From Mesorhizobium sp. M2D.F.Ca.ET.226.01.1.1 (lineage in GTDB: Bacteria > Pseudomonadota > Alphaproteobacteria > Rhizobiales > Rhizobiaceae): DNA of 64,000 nt. Of this stretch, positions 1 to 9,110 are shown piece after piece (position 1 is the first letter of the stretch; the number at the start of each line of letters is the position of its first letter). The translations under genes and the position numbers were made by a program. A model generated the notes under the pieces. The model worked only from the letters and a program-made list of their open reading frames with translations, was not told the DNA's origin and did no database searches. The DNA lies in NCBI RefSeq assembly GCF_004022705.2, contig NZ_RZOY02000016.1, positions 55,799 to 119,798 of the forward strand. The letters are read 5' to 3'.

Positions 1-1
1 T

Positions 2-121
2 CGGGAAGGCGTATTGCGGGAGCAACAACGGATCCAGGGGGCCTATCGCTCCCTCGTCTGCTTCGGCTTGCTCAGAAGCGACTGGAGTCAATCGATGAAA
101 CCTGTTGGAGAACCCAGTTGA
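2..121 (+). CDS. GNAT N-acetyltransferase C-terminus, PseH-like (partial)
   Basis: An open frame enters from the left edge and ends at TGA 119-121, so only the last 39 residues are seen. They read EGVLREQQRIQGAYRSL, then a CFGLLRSDW-type ending, which is the usual C-terminus of GNAT acetyltransferases of the RimJ/PseH type. The stop overlaps the TTG start of the next gene (TTGA), suggesting translational coupling. Next to a pseudaminic-acid synthase the best guess is PseH, which N-acetylates the 4-amino group of the UDP-sugar precursor. The family call is fairly secure; the substrate is inferred from context only. Confidence 0.6.
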   Translation, partial: REGVLREQQRIQGAYRSLVCFGLLRSDWSQSMKPVGEPS

Positions 122-1176
122 GCTGTATCCAGATCGCCGGGCGCCGGATCGGGCCGGGTGAGCCCCCTTATGTCATTGCCGAATTGTCCGCCAATCATAA
201 CGGCAGCATCGAAACGGCCCTGCACCTTGTGGAGGAGGCCAAGAAGGCCGGGGCAGATGCCGTCAAGCTGCAGACCTATAAGCCCGATACGATCACGCTT
301 GATTGCACGGGGGAGGAGTTCCGCATCGACGGCGGCTTGTGGGACGGGCGCACACTCTATGATCTCTATGAAGAAGCGCATATGCCGTGGGACTGGCACA
401 AGCTCCTCTTCGACCGTGGCCGCGAGCTCGGCGTTACGATCTTCAGCTCGCCTTTCGACAACACGGCGATTGATCTCCTGGAAGACTTGAATGCGCCGGC
501 TTATAAGATCGCCTCCTTCGAAGCTGTTGATTGGGCGTTGATCAAATACGCAGCCAGCACCGGCAAGCCGATGATCATCTCGACCGGGATGGCGGATGCA
601 GAGGAAATCCACGAAGCGATAGAGGCAGCGCGTGAGGGCGGCTGCAGCGAATTAGCAATTCTGCACTGCGTCAGCGGCTACCCTGCACCAGCCGATGACT
701 ATAATCTGCAGACCATACCCGACATGATTGAGCGCTACGGACTGGTCACAGGCCTTTCTGATCATACGCTGGACAATACCACCGCCATTGCCAGTGTGGC
801 TTTGGGGGCTTCGATCATTGAAAAGCACTTCACCCTTAACCGCGGCGGCGGCGGTCCGGACGACAGCTTCTCACTAGAGCCTGCCGAACTGGCGGCGTTG
901 TGTGCCGGCACGAAAACGGCTTGGAAGGCGCTCGGCAAGGTCGACTATGGACGCAAATCGAGCGAGCAGGGGAACGTGAAGTTCCGCCGGTCGCTCTACT
1001 TTGTACGGGACCTGAAGGCAGGTGATGTCATCACTCGAGACAGCATACGCAGTGTGCGACCAGGCTTTGGGCTTGCGCCTAAAAATCTCGAAGCGGTATT
1101 GGGCCGTCAGGTCACTCAGGACGTTCATTCCCCGACAGCAGTGCGCGCTGAGCTGATTGGCTGGCAGGCGAAATGA
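118..1176 (+). CDS. pseI: Pseudaminic acid synthase (NeuB family)
   Basis: This 352-residue enzyme condenses phosphoenolpyruvate with a 6-deoxy-N-acetylated hexose to make a nonulosonic acid, most likely pseudaminic acid. The N-terminal TIM barrel carries IAELSANHNG and the stretch KLQTYKPDTITLDC, which is closer to PseI than to sialic-acid NeuB. The C-terminal ~60 residues form the SAF (antifreeze-like) domain. The start is TTG at 118, preceded by GGAG at 103-106 and overlapping the stop of the upstream acetyltransferase gene. The 3' end overlaps the next gene by ATGA. Legionaminic-acid synthase is the main alternative. Confidence 0.85.
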   Translation: MSCIQIAGRRIGPGEPPYVIAELSANHNGSIETALHLVEEAKKAGADAVKLQTYKPDTITLDCTGEEFRIDGGLWDGRTLYDLYEEAHMPWDWHKLLFDRGRELGVTIFSSPFDNTAIDLLEDLNAPAYKIASFEAVDWALIKYAASTGKPMIISTGMADAEEIHEAIEAAREGGCSELAILHCVSGYPAPADDYNLQTIPDMIERYGLVTGLSDHTLDNTTAIASVALGASIIEKHFTLNRGGGGPDDSFSLEPAELAALCAGTKTAWKALGKVDYGRKSSEQGNVKFRRSLYFVRDLKAGDVITRDSIRSVRPGFGLAPKNLEAVLGRQVTQDVHSPTAVRAELIGWQAK

Positions 1177-2636
1177 ACATTCTGCTTCTCTCGAACAGCG
1201 CGCCGAAATACTTTCATTTTTTCAATGCGCTCGCGGCGCGGTTCCGCAACGACGGAGCCACCGTGGCGGTCGCGGTAGACAGCGCATTTTCTCGCAAGGA
1301 GAACGGCCTGGATTCGGCGGGTTTCGCCGCAGTTTATGACTTCTCGTCCTTTTTTGCGAACCATAAGGTGGATTTCGACATCCTAGAACGCTATTCCGGC
1401 TATAATTTGAACTCTGCCTTACTGTCGGACTTCGAGCGTGCGCAGACCTATGGCATCTGGGGCAATAGTGCAGACCTCGACTTTTTTGATCGGCTAAAAA
1501 GTGCGTTACTTACGTTTTTCGAGAGGATATTTGAAAAGCACGGGACGGAACTCGTTCTATATGAGAATGTTTCCAATACGTTTGCACACTTCGCGCTGTT
1601 CGTAGCCCAGGAACGGCGAGCCGTTTATATTGGTCTAGGGGCATCTCGGCTGCCAGGCCGGTTTTCAGTTTCTGGGGATCCCTTGGCAGATGACTCTATT
1701 GAGAGAAATTTTGCAGCGATCCGAGGTGGCTACAAGACGGTGGAACCAGATGTTCACCGCTGGGTGAAGGACTACATCGCCAACATCGAGACGATCGTTC
1801 CCGATTACATGAAAATCAATGGCCTGGAACGTATCGCCTTGATCAAGCGGTACTTTAGGCGCGACCGACTTGCCAGGATCAAGGCGCTCCTACGCCACGT
1901 CTCCGACAGTCGGACCAATTCGTTCCAGATCGGTAATCCCCTGCGCACACATACAAGCCTCTTTCTGCGCAATGTCCGTCGACGTCTCAAAGCGGGCACC
2001 GTTCGCGGCATGTATCAAAAGGCCGTAGCGGGAGAACGATTTCTTCTGTACCCGATGCACTTCCATCCCGAAGCCTCTACGTCGATCCTCGCTGGAGCCT
2101 ACCTCGACGAGTATGAGGTGATCCGTAACATTGCCTTCAGTCTGCCTGAAGGCACCCGCTTGTATGTCAAGGATCATATTAGTGCCTGGGCATATCCCAC
2201 GCTCGATTTCTACAGGCGTATTCGGTCTCTGCCGAATGTCAGGTTGTTAGGGCCGCATGAGCCGACAAAGGAGCTGATCAAATCGTCTGTAGGGGTTATC
2301 ACCCTCACCAGCACTGTTGGCTACGAGGCGCTTCTGCTCAAAAAGCGCGTTTTTCTGTATGGCCGTGTGTTTTATGAATTCCACAAGGGCGTGGTCCCGA
2401 TAGCAAACCCCGCCAACCTCCGCCGTATAATCTCGGGCGGCCTGGCCTCGCCAATAGGCTGGGACGATCAGTACAATCATGATTTCGTCTGTGCCTATTG
2501 GCTGTCGACGTTGCCGGGAACACTCAATCTTATGCTGGACCGTGTGCCAGCGGCTCAAGCTGCTGAGCATATCTACCGAGAATTGCTAAAGGCCGGGTTA
2601 TTGCACGGTCTGGCAGCGATAAAGAGCGCAGCTTAA
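1173..2636 (+). CDS. Capsule polysaccharide biosynthesis glycosyltransferase (KpsS/KpsC-like)
   Basis: A 487-residue cytoplasmic protein without membrane segments. The C-terminal half carries a capsule-synthesis pattern: LLYPMHFHPEASTS around residue 290, LYVKDH, then a region ending LTSTVGYEALLLKKRVF. These resemble the nucleotide-binding half of KpsS/KpsC and related surface-polysaccharide transferases, which add acidic sugars. It starts at ATG 1173, overlapping the pseI stop by 4 bp, so the two are probably translated together. A transferase that adds the pseudaminic acid made by the upstream genes is a reasonable inference. The donor sugar cannot be read from sequence. Confidence 0.7.
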   Translation: MNILLLSNSAPKYFHFFNALAARFRNDGATVAVAVDSAFSRKENGLDSAGFAAVYDFSSFFANHKVDFDILERYSGYNLNSALLSDFERAQTYGIWGNSADLDFFDRLKSALLTFFERIFEKHGTELVLYENVSNTFAHFALFVAQERRAVYIGLGASRLPGRFSVSGDPLADDSIERNFAAIRGGYKTVEPDVHRWVKDYIANIETIVPDYMKINGLERIALIKRYFRRDRLARIKALLRHVSDSRTNSFQIGNPLRTHTSLFLRNVRRRLKAGTVRGMYQKAVAGERFLLYPMHFHPEASTSILAGAYLDEYEVIRNIAFSLPEGTRLYVKDHISAWAYPTLDFYRRIRSLPNVRLLGPHEPTKELIKSSVGVITLTSTVGYEALLLKKRVFLYGRVFYEFHKGVVPIANPANLRRIISGGLASPIGWDDQYNHDFVCAYWLSTLPGTLNLMLDRVPAAQAAEHIYRELLKAGLLHGLAAIKSAA

Positions 2637-2706
2637 AGCGCAACTTTCAAAGTCTACAGCTTACATCTGAAGGCGGCAGTTTGCCGACAACGGCTCTTTT
2701 GCGGAC

Positions 2707-3873
2707 ATGAGCAAGATCAGAGTCCTTTGTGTTGCCGATTTTTATTTGCCGGGCTTCAAGGCGGGCGGACCAATTCGTACGCTTGCCAACATGTGTGAAT
2801 CCCTGCGCAGCAACATTGAGTTTTCGATTTTCACAAGAGATCGTGATTTGGGCTCCGACGAGCCGTATCCGGGAGTCCGTATCAACAGGTGGGTGCGCTC
2901 GCCGAACGGTTTGATATACTATGCTGACCCCAAAAAATTCAATGCCGGGCACGTGGCCAAAGCTGCGAAGCTTCACAGCTTCGACGTTTTGTACCTGAAC
3001 AGCTTTTTTGGCTATCGATCATCAATTTCGATCTATCTCAAGCAGCGATTGGTCTGGAGAAATGGCGCGAGTGTCTGCATCGCGCCACGTGGCGAATTCT
3101 CTGCAGGCGCGCTCTCGATAAAGAGCTTTAAAAAGAGAATTTATCTGAGCTGCGCCAACCTAGTTGGGCTTTATCGCGATGTGCACTGGCACGCCTCAAC
3201 CCTACTGGAAGCTGAAGATATTCAGCGGCAGTTTCCCCATGCGCGGGGCAAAATCCATCTCGCGGCTGATCCGGTGTCCGCGGCAGGTGAAAGCTTTAGT
3301 CGCCTGAAACGTCAGCGAAAAAGGGCGGGCGAATTAAGCATTGCCTTCATATCGCGCATCTCACCTATGAAGAATCTCACAGGCCTCCTCGAGATTCTCT
3401 CCCGAGTGGATCGCAAGATCAAGCTGAGCATTTTTGGCCCTGTAGAGGACCCTGCATACTGGCGGAATTGCCAGACCATCATCAAACGCCTCCCAACCCA
3501 CATCACCGTCGAATACCGTGGAGCGCTCGAGCCTCATGAGGTTTCCGCGACGTTTGCTGCATATGATCTGTTCGCATTCCCCACTCTGGGGGAAAATTTC
3601 GGGCATGTTATCTTTGAAGCTCTGCGCGCCGGCACACCCGTGCTGGTTAGCGATCGGACACCCTGGCGCGCCGTTTCAACCGGCGCAATCACGGTAATCC
3701 CCCTCGTTTCCGTTGACGTGTGGCGACAGCAACTGGCGCGTGCAGCGGACAGGGATGCCGAAGAACAGCGATCACTCGAAAAAGCCGCGCTTGAATTCGC
3801 CAACCGCTACGCCGCAACCGACGAGGCGCGATCGGACACTCTCAAAATGTTCCGTTCCGTTGCAGCCAATTGA
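2707..3873 (+). CDS. Glycosyltransferase family 4
   Basis: A 388-residue GT-B enzyme. The N-terminal domain starts with a beta strand and glycine-rich loop (VLCVADFYLPGFKAGGPIRT). The C-terminal domain has the family-4 donor-site pattern: ISRISPMKNLTGLLE, IFGPVEDPAYW and the EX7E-like GENFGHVIFEALRAGTPVL. It would transfer a nucleotide-activated sugar to a lipid-linked oligosaccharide on the cytoplasmic face. It lies 70 bp after the capsule transferase and 18 bp before the dehydratase gene, in one apparent operon. Donor and acceptor are unknown. Confidence 0.85.
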   Translation: MSKIRVLCVADFYLPGFKAGGPIRTLANMCESLRSNIEFSIFTRDRDLGSDEPYPGVRINRWVRSPNGLIYYADPKKFNAGHVAKAAKLHSFDVLYLNSFFGYRSSISIYLKQRLVWRNGASVCIAPRGEFSAGALSIKSFKKRIYLSCANLVGLYRDVHWHASTLLEAEDIQRQFPHARGKIHLAADPVSAAGESFSRLKRQRKRAGELSIAFISRISPMKNLTGLLEILSRVDRKIKLSIFGPVEDPAYWRNCQTIIKRLPTHITVEYRGALEPHEVSATFAAYDLFAFPTLGENFGHVIFEALRAGTPVLVSDRTPWRAVSTGAITVIPLVSVDVWRQQLARAADRDAEEQRSLEKAALEFANRYAATDEARSDTLKMFRSVAAN

Positions 3874-3891
3874 AATAGAAAAGGACTTTCG

Positions 3892-4920
3892 ATGTTCACC
3901 GGCAAGACCCTCCTCATAACCGGCGGTACTGGCTCCTTCGGAAATGCTGTTTTGCGGCGGTTTCTGGATTCTGACCTGGCTGAAATCCGCATCTTCAGCC
4001 GGGATGAGAAGAAGCAGGACGACATGCGGAAAAAATACAACAATCAAAAGCTTAAGTTCTATATTGGTGATGTTCGCGACTACCAGTCGGTCCTCAACGC
4101 CGTGCGGGGCTCCAATTTCATTTATCACGCTGCCGCACTCAAACAGGTGCCTTCGTGCGAATTCTACCCGCTTGAGGCCGTCAAAACTAATGTCCTGGGA
4201 ACTGAGAACACCTTGGAAGCGGCCATAAACTCCGGTGTGGAGCGTGTGATCTGCCTGAGCACAGACAAGGCCGTATATCCGATCAATGCAATGGGCATCA
4301 GCAAGGCGATGATGGAGAAGGTCATCGTCGCCAAGTCGCGATTGAGCAACAATACCGCCATATGCGCTACCCGATACGGCAATGTGATGGCCTCCCGCGG
4401 CTCGGTGATCCCGTTGTTCACCAACCAAATTCGCGCGGGCCAGCCGATCACCATCACCGATGCTGCCATGACGCGTTTCATGATGACACTGGATGACGCG
4501 GTCGACCTGGTGCTCTACGCTTTCCAGCATGGCAATCCCGGTGAGATCTTCGTGCAGAAGGCGCCGGCGGCCACGATTGAGACCCTGGCTAGAGCGCTTA
4601 CGGAGCTTCTGGGCGCTCCCGACCATCCAATTAGGATAATAGGTACGAGACACGGTGAGAAACTATTCGAAGTCCTGCTCAGCCGAGAGGAAAAAGTGGC
4701 GGCCCAGGACCTCGGTAACTACTACCGGGTTCCGCCAGATTTGCGCGACCTGAACTATGGGAAATTCTTCGAGCAGGGTGAGATCGAGATTTCGGAATCG
4801 ACCGACTACAATTCACACAACACCACAAGGTTGGGTATCAAAGAGATGCAGTCGCTGTTGATGAAGCTTCGGTTCGTGCAAGCTATTGTCCGCGGAGAGC
4901 ATGTTGAGCCAGAAGAGTGA
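3892..4920 (+). CDS. UDP-GlcNAc 4,6-dehydratase/5-epimerase (FnlA/WbjB/CapE-like)
   Basis: This 342-residue short-chain dehydrogenase starts with the Rossmann motif LLITGGTGSFGNAVLRRF. It has the HAAALKQVPSCEFYPLEA segment typical of the CapE/WbjB/FnlA group. The usual SDR tyrosine is replaced by methionine (NAMGISKAMMEK), as in this group of soluble 4,6-dehydratase/5-epimerases. Family members turn UDP-GlcNAc into UDP-2-acetamido-2,6-dideoxy-L-arabino-4-hexulose, the first step to L-FucNAc, L-RhaNAc or L-QuiNAc. The next two genes supply matching reductase and 2-epimerase activities. Confidence 0.85.
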   Translation: MFTGKTLLITGGTGSFGNAVLRRFLDSDLAEIRIFSRDEKKQDDMRKKYNNQKLKFYIGDVRDYQSVLNAVRGSNFIYHAAALKQVPSCEFYPLEAVKTNVLGTENTLEAAINSGVERVICLSTDKAVYPINAMGISKAMMEKVIVAKSRLSNNTAICATRYGNVMASRGSVIPLFTNQIRAGQPITITDAAMTRFMMTLDDAVDLVLYAFQHGNPGEIFVQKAPAATIETLARALTELLGAPDHPIRIIGTRHGEKLFEVLLSREEKVAAQDLGNYYRVPPDLRDLNYGKFFEQGEIEISESTDYNSHNTTRLGIKEMQSLLMKLRFVQAIVRGEHVEPEE

Positions 4921-4988
4921 GCCGAAGGCGACCATATAAGACTCTGCGGTCCATTTAGCGCTATTGCTCAGCGCTCACCAGAAAGACG

Positions 4989-5909
4989 ATGCGCAACGTG
5001 AAGACAAACAGAATCCTCGTCCTGGGCGCTGGCGGCATGTTGGGAAATGCGGTCTTCCGCGCTTTCGCCGCCGACAATCGATTTGTAACGATTGGTACGC
5101 TCCGATCATCGGCCAAAGCACGCTATTTTCTGCCCGATGAGCATTGGATCCTAATACCCAATCTCGACGTTCGGAACGACGGAGATCTGGTGGCCCTATT
5201 TGCCGACACCAAACCGGATGTCGTAGTAAACTGTGTGGGCATCATTAAACAGCTTGACGCCTCCCGAAACCATCTCACGGCACTGTCAATCAACGCTTCT
5301 CTCCCTCACCGCCTGGCGCAACTTTGCCGCATGACCGGAGCCCGCTTAGTGCATGTGAGCACGGATTGTGTTTTTTCGGGCACGAAGGGCAACTACCTGG
5401 AAACCGATTTTGCCGATGCAAACGATCTGTACGGAAGGACGAAGTTTCTAGGGGAGGTGGATTACCCGAATGCAGTGACACTCCGCACCTCAATCATCGG
5501 TCACGAATTGGAGAGTTCGAAAAGTCTGGTTGACTGGTTTTTGAGCCAGAATGACCAAGTGAAAGGCTACAAGAACGCTGTGTTTTCAGGTTTGCCAGCG
5601 GTCGAACTGGCGCGGGTGATTAAAGAGCTTGTCGTGCCAAATGCCGAGTTGAGGGGTCTGTTTCACGTCTCAGCTGATCCCATTTCCAAATTCGATCTTC
5701 TCTCCTTGATCTCGAGGATCTACGGAAAAAAGATAGATATCGTCCCCGACACGACGGTCACTGTCGATCGATCCTTGAATTCGGACTTATTCAGGGGAGC
5801 GACGGGATTTATACCGGATGCGTGGTCGATACTTATCTTGAAAATGTATGATAGCTATCTGGAATATAACAAGCTTAGTGCTCTGAAGGGGGCGCTAGCT
5901 CGTAGTTAG
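4989..5909 (+). CDS. RmlD-like sugar 4-keto reductase (SDR family)
   Basis: A 306-residue SDR with N-terminal ILVLGAGGMLGNAVFRAF and VNCVGIIKQLDASRN. The active-site region is LVHVSTDCVFSG, followed by YGRTKFLGEV with the YxxxK pair, as in dTDP-4-dehydrorhamnose reductases. It lacks the C-terminal cupin domain of FnlB/CapF, which is about 370 residues long. It therefore fits the RmlD-like reductase (WbvR type) that makes UDP-L-RhaNAc from the CapE product. With the downstream 2-epimerase this predicts UDP-L-QuiNAc rather than UDP-L-FucNAc. The reaction is inferred, not demonstrated. Confidence 0.75.
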   Translation: MRNVKTNRILVLGAGGMLGNAVFRAFAADNRFVTIGTLRSSAKARYFLPDEHWILIPNLDVRNDGDLVALFADTKPDVVVNCVGIIKQLDASRNHLTALSINASLPHRLAQLCRMTGARLVHVSTDCVFSGTKGNYLETDFADANDLYGRTKFLGEVDYPNAVTLRTSIIGHELESSKSLVDWFLSQNDQVKGYKNAVFSGLPAVELARVIKELVVPNAELRGLFHVSADPISKFDLLSLISRIYGKKIDIVPDTTVTVDRSLNSDLFRGATGFIPDAWSILILKMYDSYLEYNKLSALKGALARS

Positions 5910-5992
5910 CAGATGCCGCTTTCGTCTGGAAATCTGAGTGCCTTGCAGCCCGATTAGCGCGCGGTTCCTTGCGGGGCAAGAATGTGGAGCGG

Positions 5993-7126
5993 ATGGTGAA
6001 TAGTCTGAGGGTTATGACGATCGTCGGGACGCGCCCGGAGATCATCCGATTGTCGCGGGTAATCGACCGATTGGATCGATCGTGTGACCAATGCCTCGTG
6101 CATACGGGCCAGAACTATGACTATGAATTGAACCAAATCTTTTTCGAGCAGCTTAAGATTCGTCCGCCGGATGTGTTTCTTGAAGCGTCAGAAAGCACGG
6201 CCGCCAAAACGATTGGACGTGTGATCGCGGCAACGGATCAGGTGCTTCGCGAACGACGCCCTGAGGCGGTTTTGCTACTTGGGGATACCAACAGCTGCCT
6301 CGCGGCAATAGCCGCGAAGCGGTTGAAGATACCTATTTTTCACATGGAGGCTGGCAATCGTTGTTTCGATTCGCGGGTTCCGGAGGAGATCAACCGCCGC
6401 ATAGTTGATCATGTCGCCGACATTCATCTGCCTTACAGCCAGATTGCGCGAAGCTATCTGCTGCGAGAAGGGATTGCGCCCGAACAGATCATCGTAACGG
6501 GCAGCCCGATGCGTGAGGTGCTCACCTACTATATGAACGAAATCAACAAGTCGGATGTTTTGGGTCGACTTTCTCTCGAGCAAGGGAAGTACTTCGTGAT
6601 GAGTGCTCATCGCGAAGAAAACGTCGACGATCCGGACATAATGACCCGAATAGCTGGGATAGCCAATCGTTTAGCGCAGGATCATGACATTCCGGTAATT
6701 GTTTCGACCCACCCCCGCACCCGGTCGCGGCTGGACTCCCTGAACATCGAAATGAACCCCAGGATCCAGTTCATGAAGCCTTTCGGCTTCTTGGATTATG
6801 TGCACCTGCAGATGAATGCGAAAGCGGTTCTGTCCGACAGCGGTACGATCACGGAGGAGTCCTCCATCTTGAACTTTCCGGCGCTTACCTTGCGCGAAAC
6901 CCATGAGCGTCCCGAAGGAATGGAGGAGGGGGCGGTGATGATGGTGGGCTTGGACGTGGACCGGGTCTGCCAGGGCCTTGCGATCCTGGAAAGCCAGCCC
7001 CGAGGGGCAGAGCGCGGGCTTCGTTTGGTTGCCGACTACGACGTACCCAATGTCAGCGAAAAGGTGGTTCGCATAATCCATAGCTATACCGATTATGTGA
7101 ACCGCGTCGTATGGAAGAAGCACTGA
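5993..7126 (+). CDS. UDP-N-acetylhexosamine 2-epimerase (WecB family)
   Basis: About 377 residues with all WecB-family landmarks: VMTIVGTRPEIIRLS near the N-terminus, LLGDTNSCLAA, HMEAGNRCFDSRVPEEINRR, VMSAHREENVD and DSGTITEESSILNFP. It should invert C2 of a UDP-N-acetylated 6-deoxyhexosamine as the third step after the CapE-like and RmlD-like enzymes. The ATG at 5993 is chosen because GGAG lies at 5986-5989; the frame is open from a TTG at 5969, and GTG 5996 is also possible. It ends 10 bp before the WbuB-like transferase. Confidence 0.85.
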   Translation: MVNSLRVMTIVGTRPEIIRLSRVIDRLDRSCDQCLVHTGQNYDYELNQIFFEQLKIRPPDVFLEASESTAAKTIGRVIAATDQVLRERRPEAVLLLGDTNSCLAAIAAKRLKIPIFHMEAGNRCFDSRVPEEINRRIVDHVADIHLPYSQIARSYLLREGIAPEQIIVTGSPMREVLTYYMNEINKSDVLGRLSLEQGKYFVMSAHREENVDDPDIMTRIAGIANRLAQDHDIPVIVSTHPRTRSRLDSLNIEMNPRIQFMKPFGFLDYVHLQMNAKAVLSDSGTITEESSILNFPALTLRETHERPEGMEEGAVMMVGLDVDRVCQGLAILESQPRGAERGLRLVADYDVPNVSEKVVRIIHSYTDYVNRVVWKKH

Positions 7127-7136
7127 GCGGCGGCAG

Positions 7137-8330
7137 ATGCGGATCGCTTTGATAGCGGACACTTTTCCGCCGCTGCGCACGTCGGGGGCAGTGCAACTGA
7201 GAGACCTCTCGCGGGAATTCGCGCGGCAAGGGCATCAGCTGACAGTGATGCTGCCAGCGGCCGAATTGGACCGCCCCTGGGCGATCGAAGACTTTGACGG
7301 AGTAACCGTGCTGCGCCTGCGAGCGCCGCCTACCAAGGAAATTGGTTATGTGAGGCGGACCTGGAACGAGTTCGTTATGCCTTTTGCCATGTTGCGCAAT
7401 CTGCGCAAAAGCCCGCTGGCAGGACAGCGATGGGACGGGATCGTTTGGTATGCTCCCTCAATCTTCCATGGCCCCATGGTCAGCGCGCTAAAGCGCGAAA
7501 GCGGCTGCAAGGGGTATCTTATCATTCGTGACATCTTTCCCGAATGGGCCGTTGATATGGGTCTGATGGGCCGCGGTCTGCCGTACCGTTTCTTTGATGC
7601 CATCGCGCGCTACCAATACTCGATTGCTGATGTGATCGGCGTCCAGACGCCAGGCAACCTGGCTTACTTCAATCGGTGGCGGCGGAGGTCGGGGCGTGTC
7701 CTTGAGGTGTTGCAGAACTGGCTGGACAAGCCTTCAAACGTGCGTTGTTCGATCCGTGTCAGCGAGACGCCCTTGGCCGGGCGCAAGCTGTTCGTGTACG
7801 CAGGCAACATGGGTGTGGCTCAAAGCGTCGGCATTGTATTGGACTTGGCGCAGAGAATGGCCTCCCGGACCGACGTGGGTTTCCTGCTGGTCGGTCGAGG
7901 CAGCGAGGCCCGAAGACTTAGAGAAAAAGCGCAAGCTCTCGGCCTCACCAACGTGGTCTTTTTCGACGAGATTGATCCCGACGAAATCCCGGACCTTTAC
8001 GCACAGTGCCGGATAGGAATCGTCTCGTTGGATCTCCGCCATAGGTCTCACAACATACCAGGCAAGTTCCTGACTTATATGCAAAGTGGCCTCCCTGCAC
8101 TCGTGCGCTTGAACCCAGGCAACGACCTGGCCGAGTTGATCCGAAGCGAGCGGGTTGGCGAAGAGTGCCAGAGCGATCAGCTAGATGAACTGGTCGCGAA
8201 AGCTGAAAGGTTGCTGGTGCAGGTAGAAACGGATGCCGAGTTGCCCGGACGATGCAGGCGATTGTTCGATCAACGGTTTTCCACCGAACAGGCGGCCACG
8301 CAGATCGCTGACGCACTTTCCGTGCCTTGA
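7137..8330 (+). CDS. Glycosyltransferase family 4, WbuB-like (N-acetyl-6-deoxyhexosamine transferase)
   Basis: A 397-residue GT-B protein of the WbuB type. It starts IALIADTFPPLRTSGAVQL and contains YLIIRDIFPEWAVDMG, then VQTPGNLAYF, FVYAGNMGVAQSV and LLVGRGSEARRL. WbuB of E. coli O26 adds L-FucNAc and is found next to fnlABC. Here the same gene type follows a three-gene set for a related 6-deoxy-L-hexosamine, which supports that kind of donor. It appears to be the last gene of the first operon, since about 200 bp without a gene follow. Confidence 0.8.
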   Translation: MRIALIADTFPPLRTSGAVQLRDLSREFARQGHQLTVMLPAAELDRPWAIEDFDGVTVLRLRAPPTKEIGYVRRTWNEFVMPFAMLRNLRKSPLAGQRWDGIVWYAPSIFHGPMVSALKRESGCKGYLIIRDIFPEWAVDMGLMGRGLPYRFFDAIARYQYSIADVIGVQTPGNLAYFNRWRRRSGRVLEVLQNWLDKPSNVRCSIRVSETPLAGRKLFVYAGNMGVAQSVGIVLDLAQRMASRTDVGFLLVGRGSEARRLREKAQALGLTNVVFFDEIDPDEIPDLYAQCRIGIVSLDLRHRSHNIPGKFLTYMQSGLPALVRLNPGNDLAELIRSERVGEECQSDQLDELVAKAERLLVQVETDAELPGRCRRLFDQRFSTEQAATQIADALSVP

Positions 8331-8530
8331 TCATAGCGCTGAGGGCTTCGCCCGGATGAGGCTCGCCCCGGTCGGGAGTACTGCCACTCACCCGCGACGG
8401 CTGACCGCCTAGCGCCCGGCGCTCGCCGGCGAACATGCAGAACAGGGCCTGGATCATGGTGACCCAGATCCCAGATCGAATTGGCAACGGCGCGATGCAG
8501 CGGCGCGCCATTTATTGTTCTTGTCATTAA

Positions 8531-8944
8531 ATGAAACGGATTGCGGACATGGTTGCCGGAGAACCAAACGACGTGCAATTGAAACACGTCAACGGTCGGT
8601 GGGTGGTCAGGGTCATTGAGAACGGCAGAGTAAGCCGGTGTTCGTTCAACGCTCAGGACGCTGCCGAGGGCTACGCCGAATCCCAGCGGATAAGGTTGGG
8701 CCTGCCCGGAAAGCCGCCGGTCTGGGGGGAAAATCCGGCCCGCGAGCATCGCAAGAGCCTGCGCGAAATGGGGGATTTTACCATCGCCGATGTTCTCGAC
8801 CTCGCCGAGTACTCCGATCGGGGTATTGTCACCACTCTGGTTGATCCATACGGCGTTCGCCTCCGTCTCCATCTCACAGTTGTGACCTCAGAGTTGCTTT
8901 GCGAGCGAATTGCCACCGCTCTGGAGCGTCGGTACGGCGCCTAG
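8531..8944 (+). CDS. Hypothetical protein, 137 residues
   Basis: I do not recognise this protein. It is soluble, mixed alpha/beta in character, with HVNGRWVVRVIENGRVSRCSF near the start, which resembles a small beta-hairpin sheet. No signal peptide or membrane segment is visible and there is no clear ribosome-binding site before ATG 8531. It sits alone between the glycan operon and another orphan gene. It could be a spurious frame, but its amino-acid composition is ordinary, so it is kept with moderate confidence. Confidence 0.45.
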   Translation: MKRIADMVAGEPNDVQLKHVNGRWVVRVIENGRVSRCSFNAQDAAEGYAESQRIRLGLPGKPPVWGENPAREHRKSLREMGDFTIADVLDLAEYSDRGIVTTLVDPYGVRLRLHLTVVTSELLCERIATALERRYGA

Positions 8945-9110
8945 CCACTTCCAGTCGCTGTTTTCGTGCTTTCACAGATCGACAGCGCACGCGACCCTGC
9001 CGGCGTGATCACCTCGATGAGGTGTCGCCACAGGGGTAGGTCTTGACCTGAACGCCATAGTTCGCCGCAGTGGCCGTCAGCAATCTGAATCGAGGACTCC
9101 GCCCGGCACG

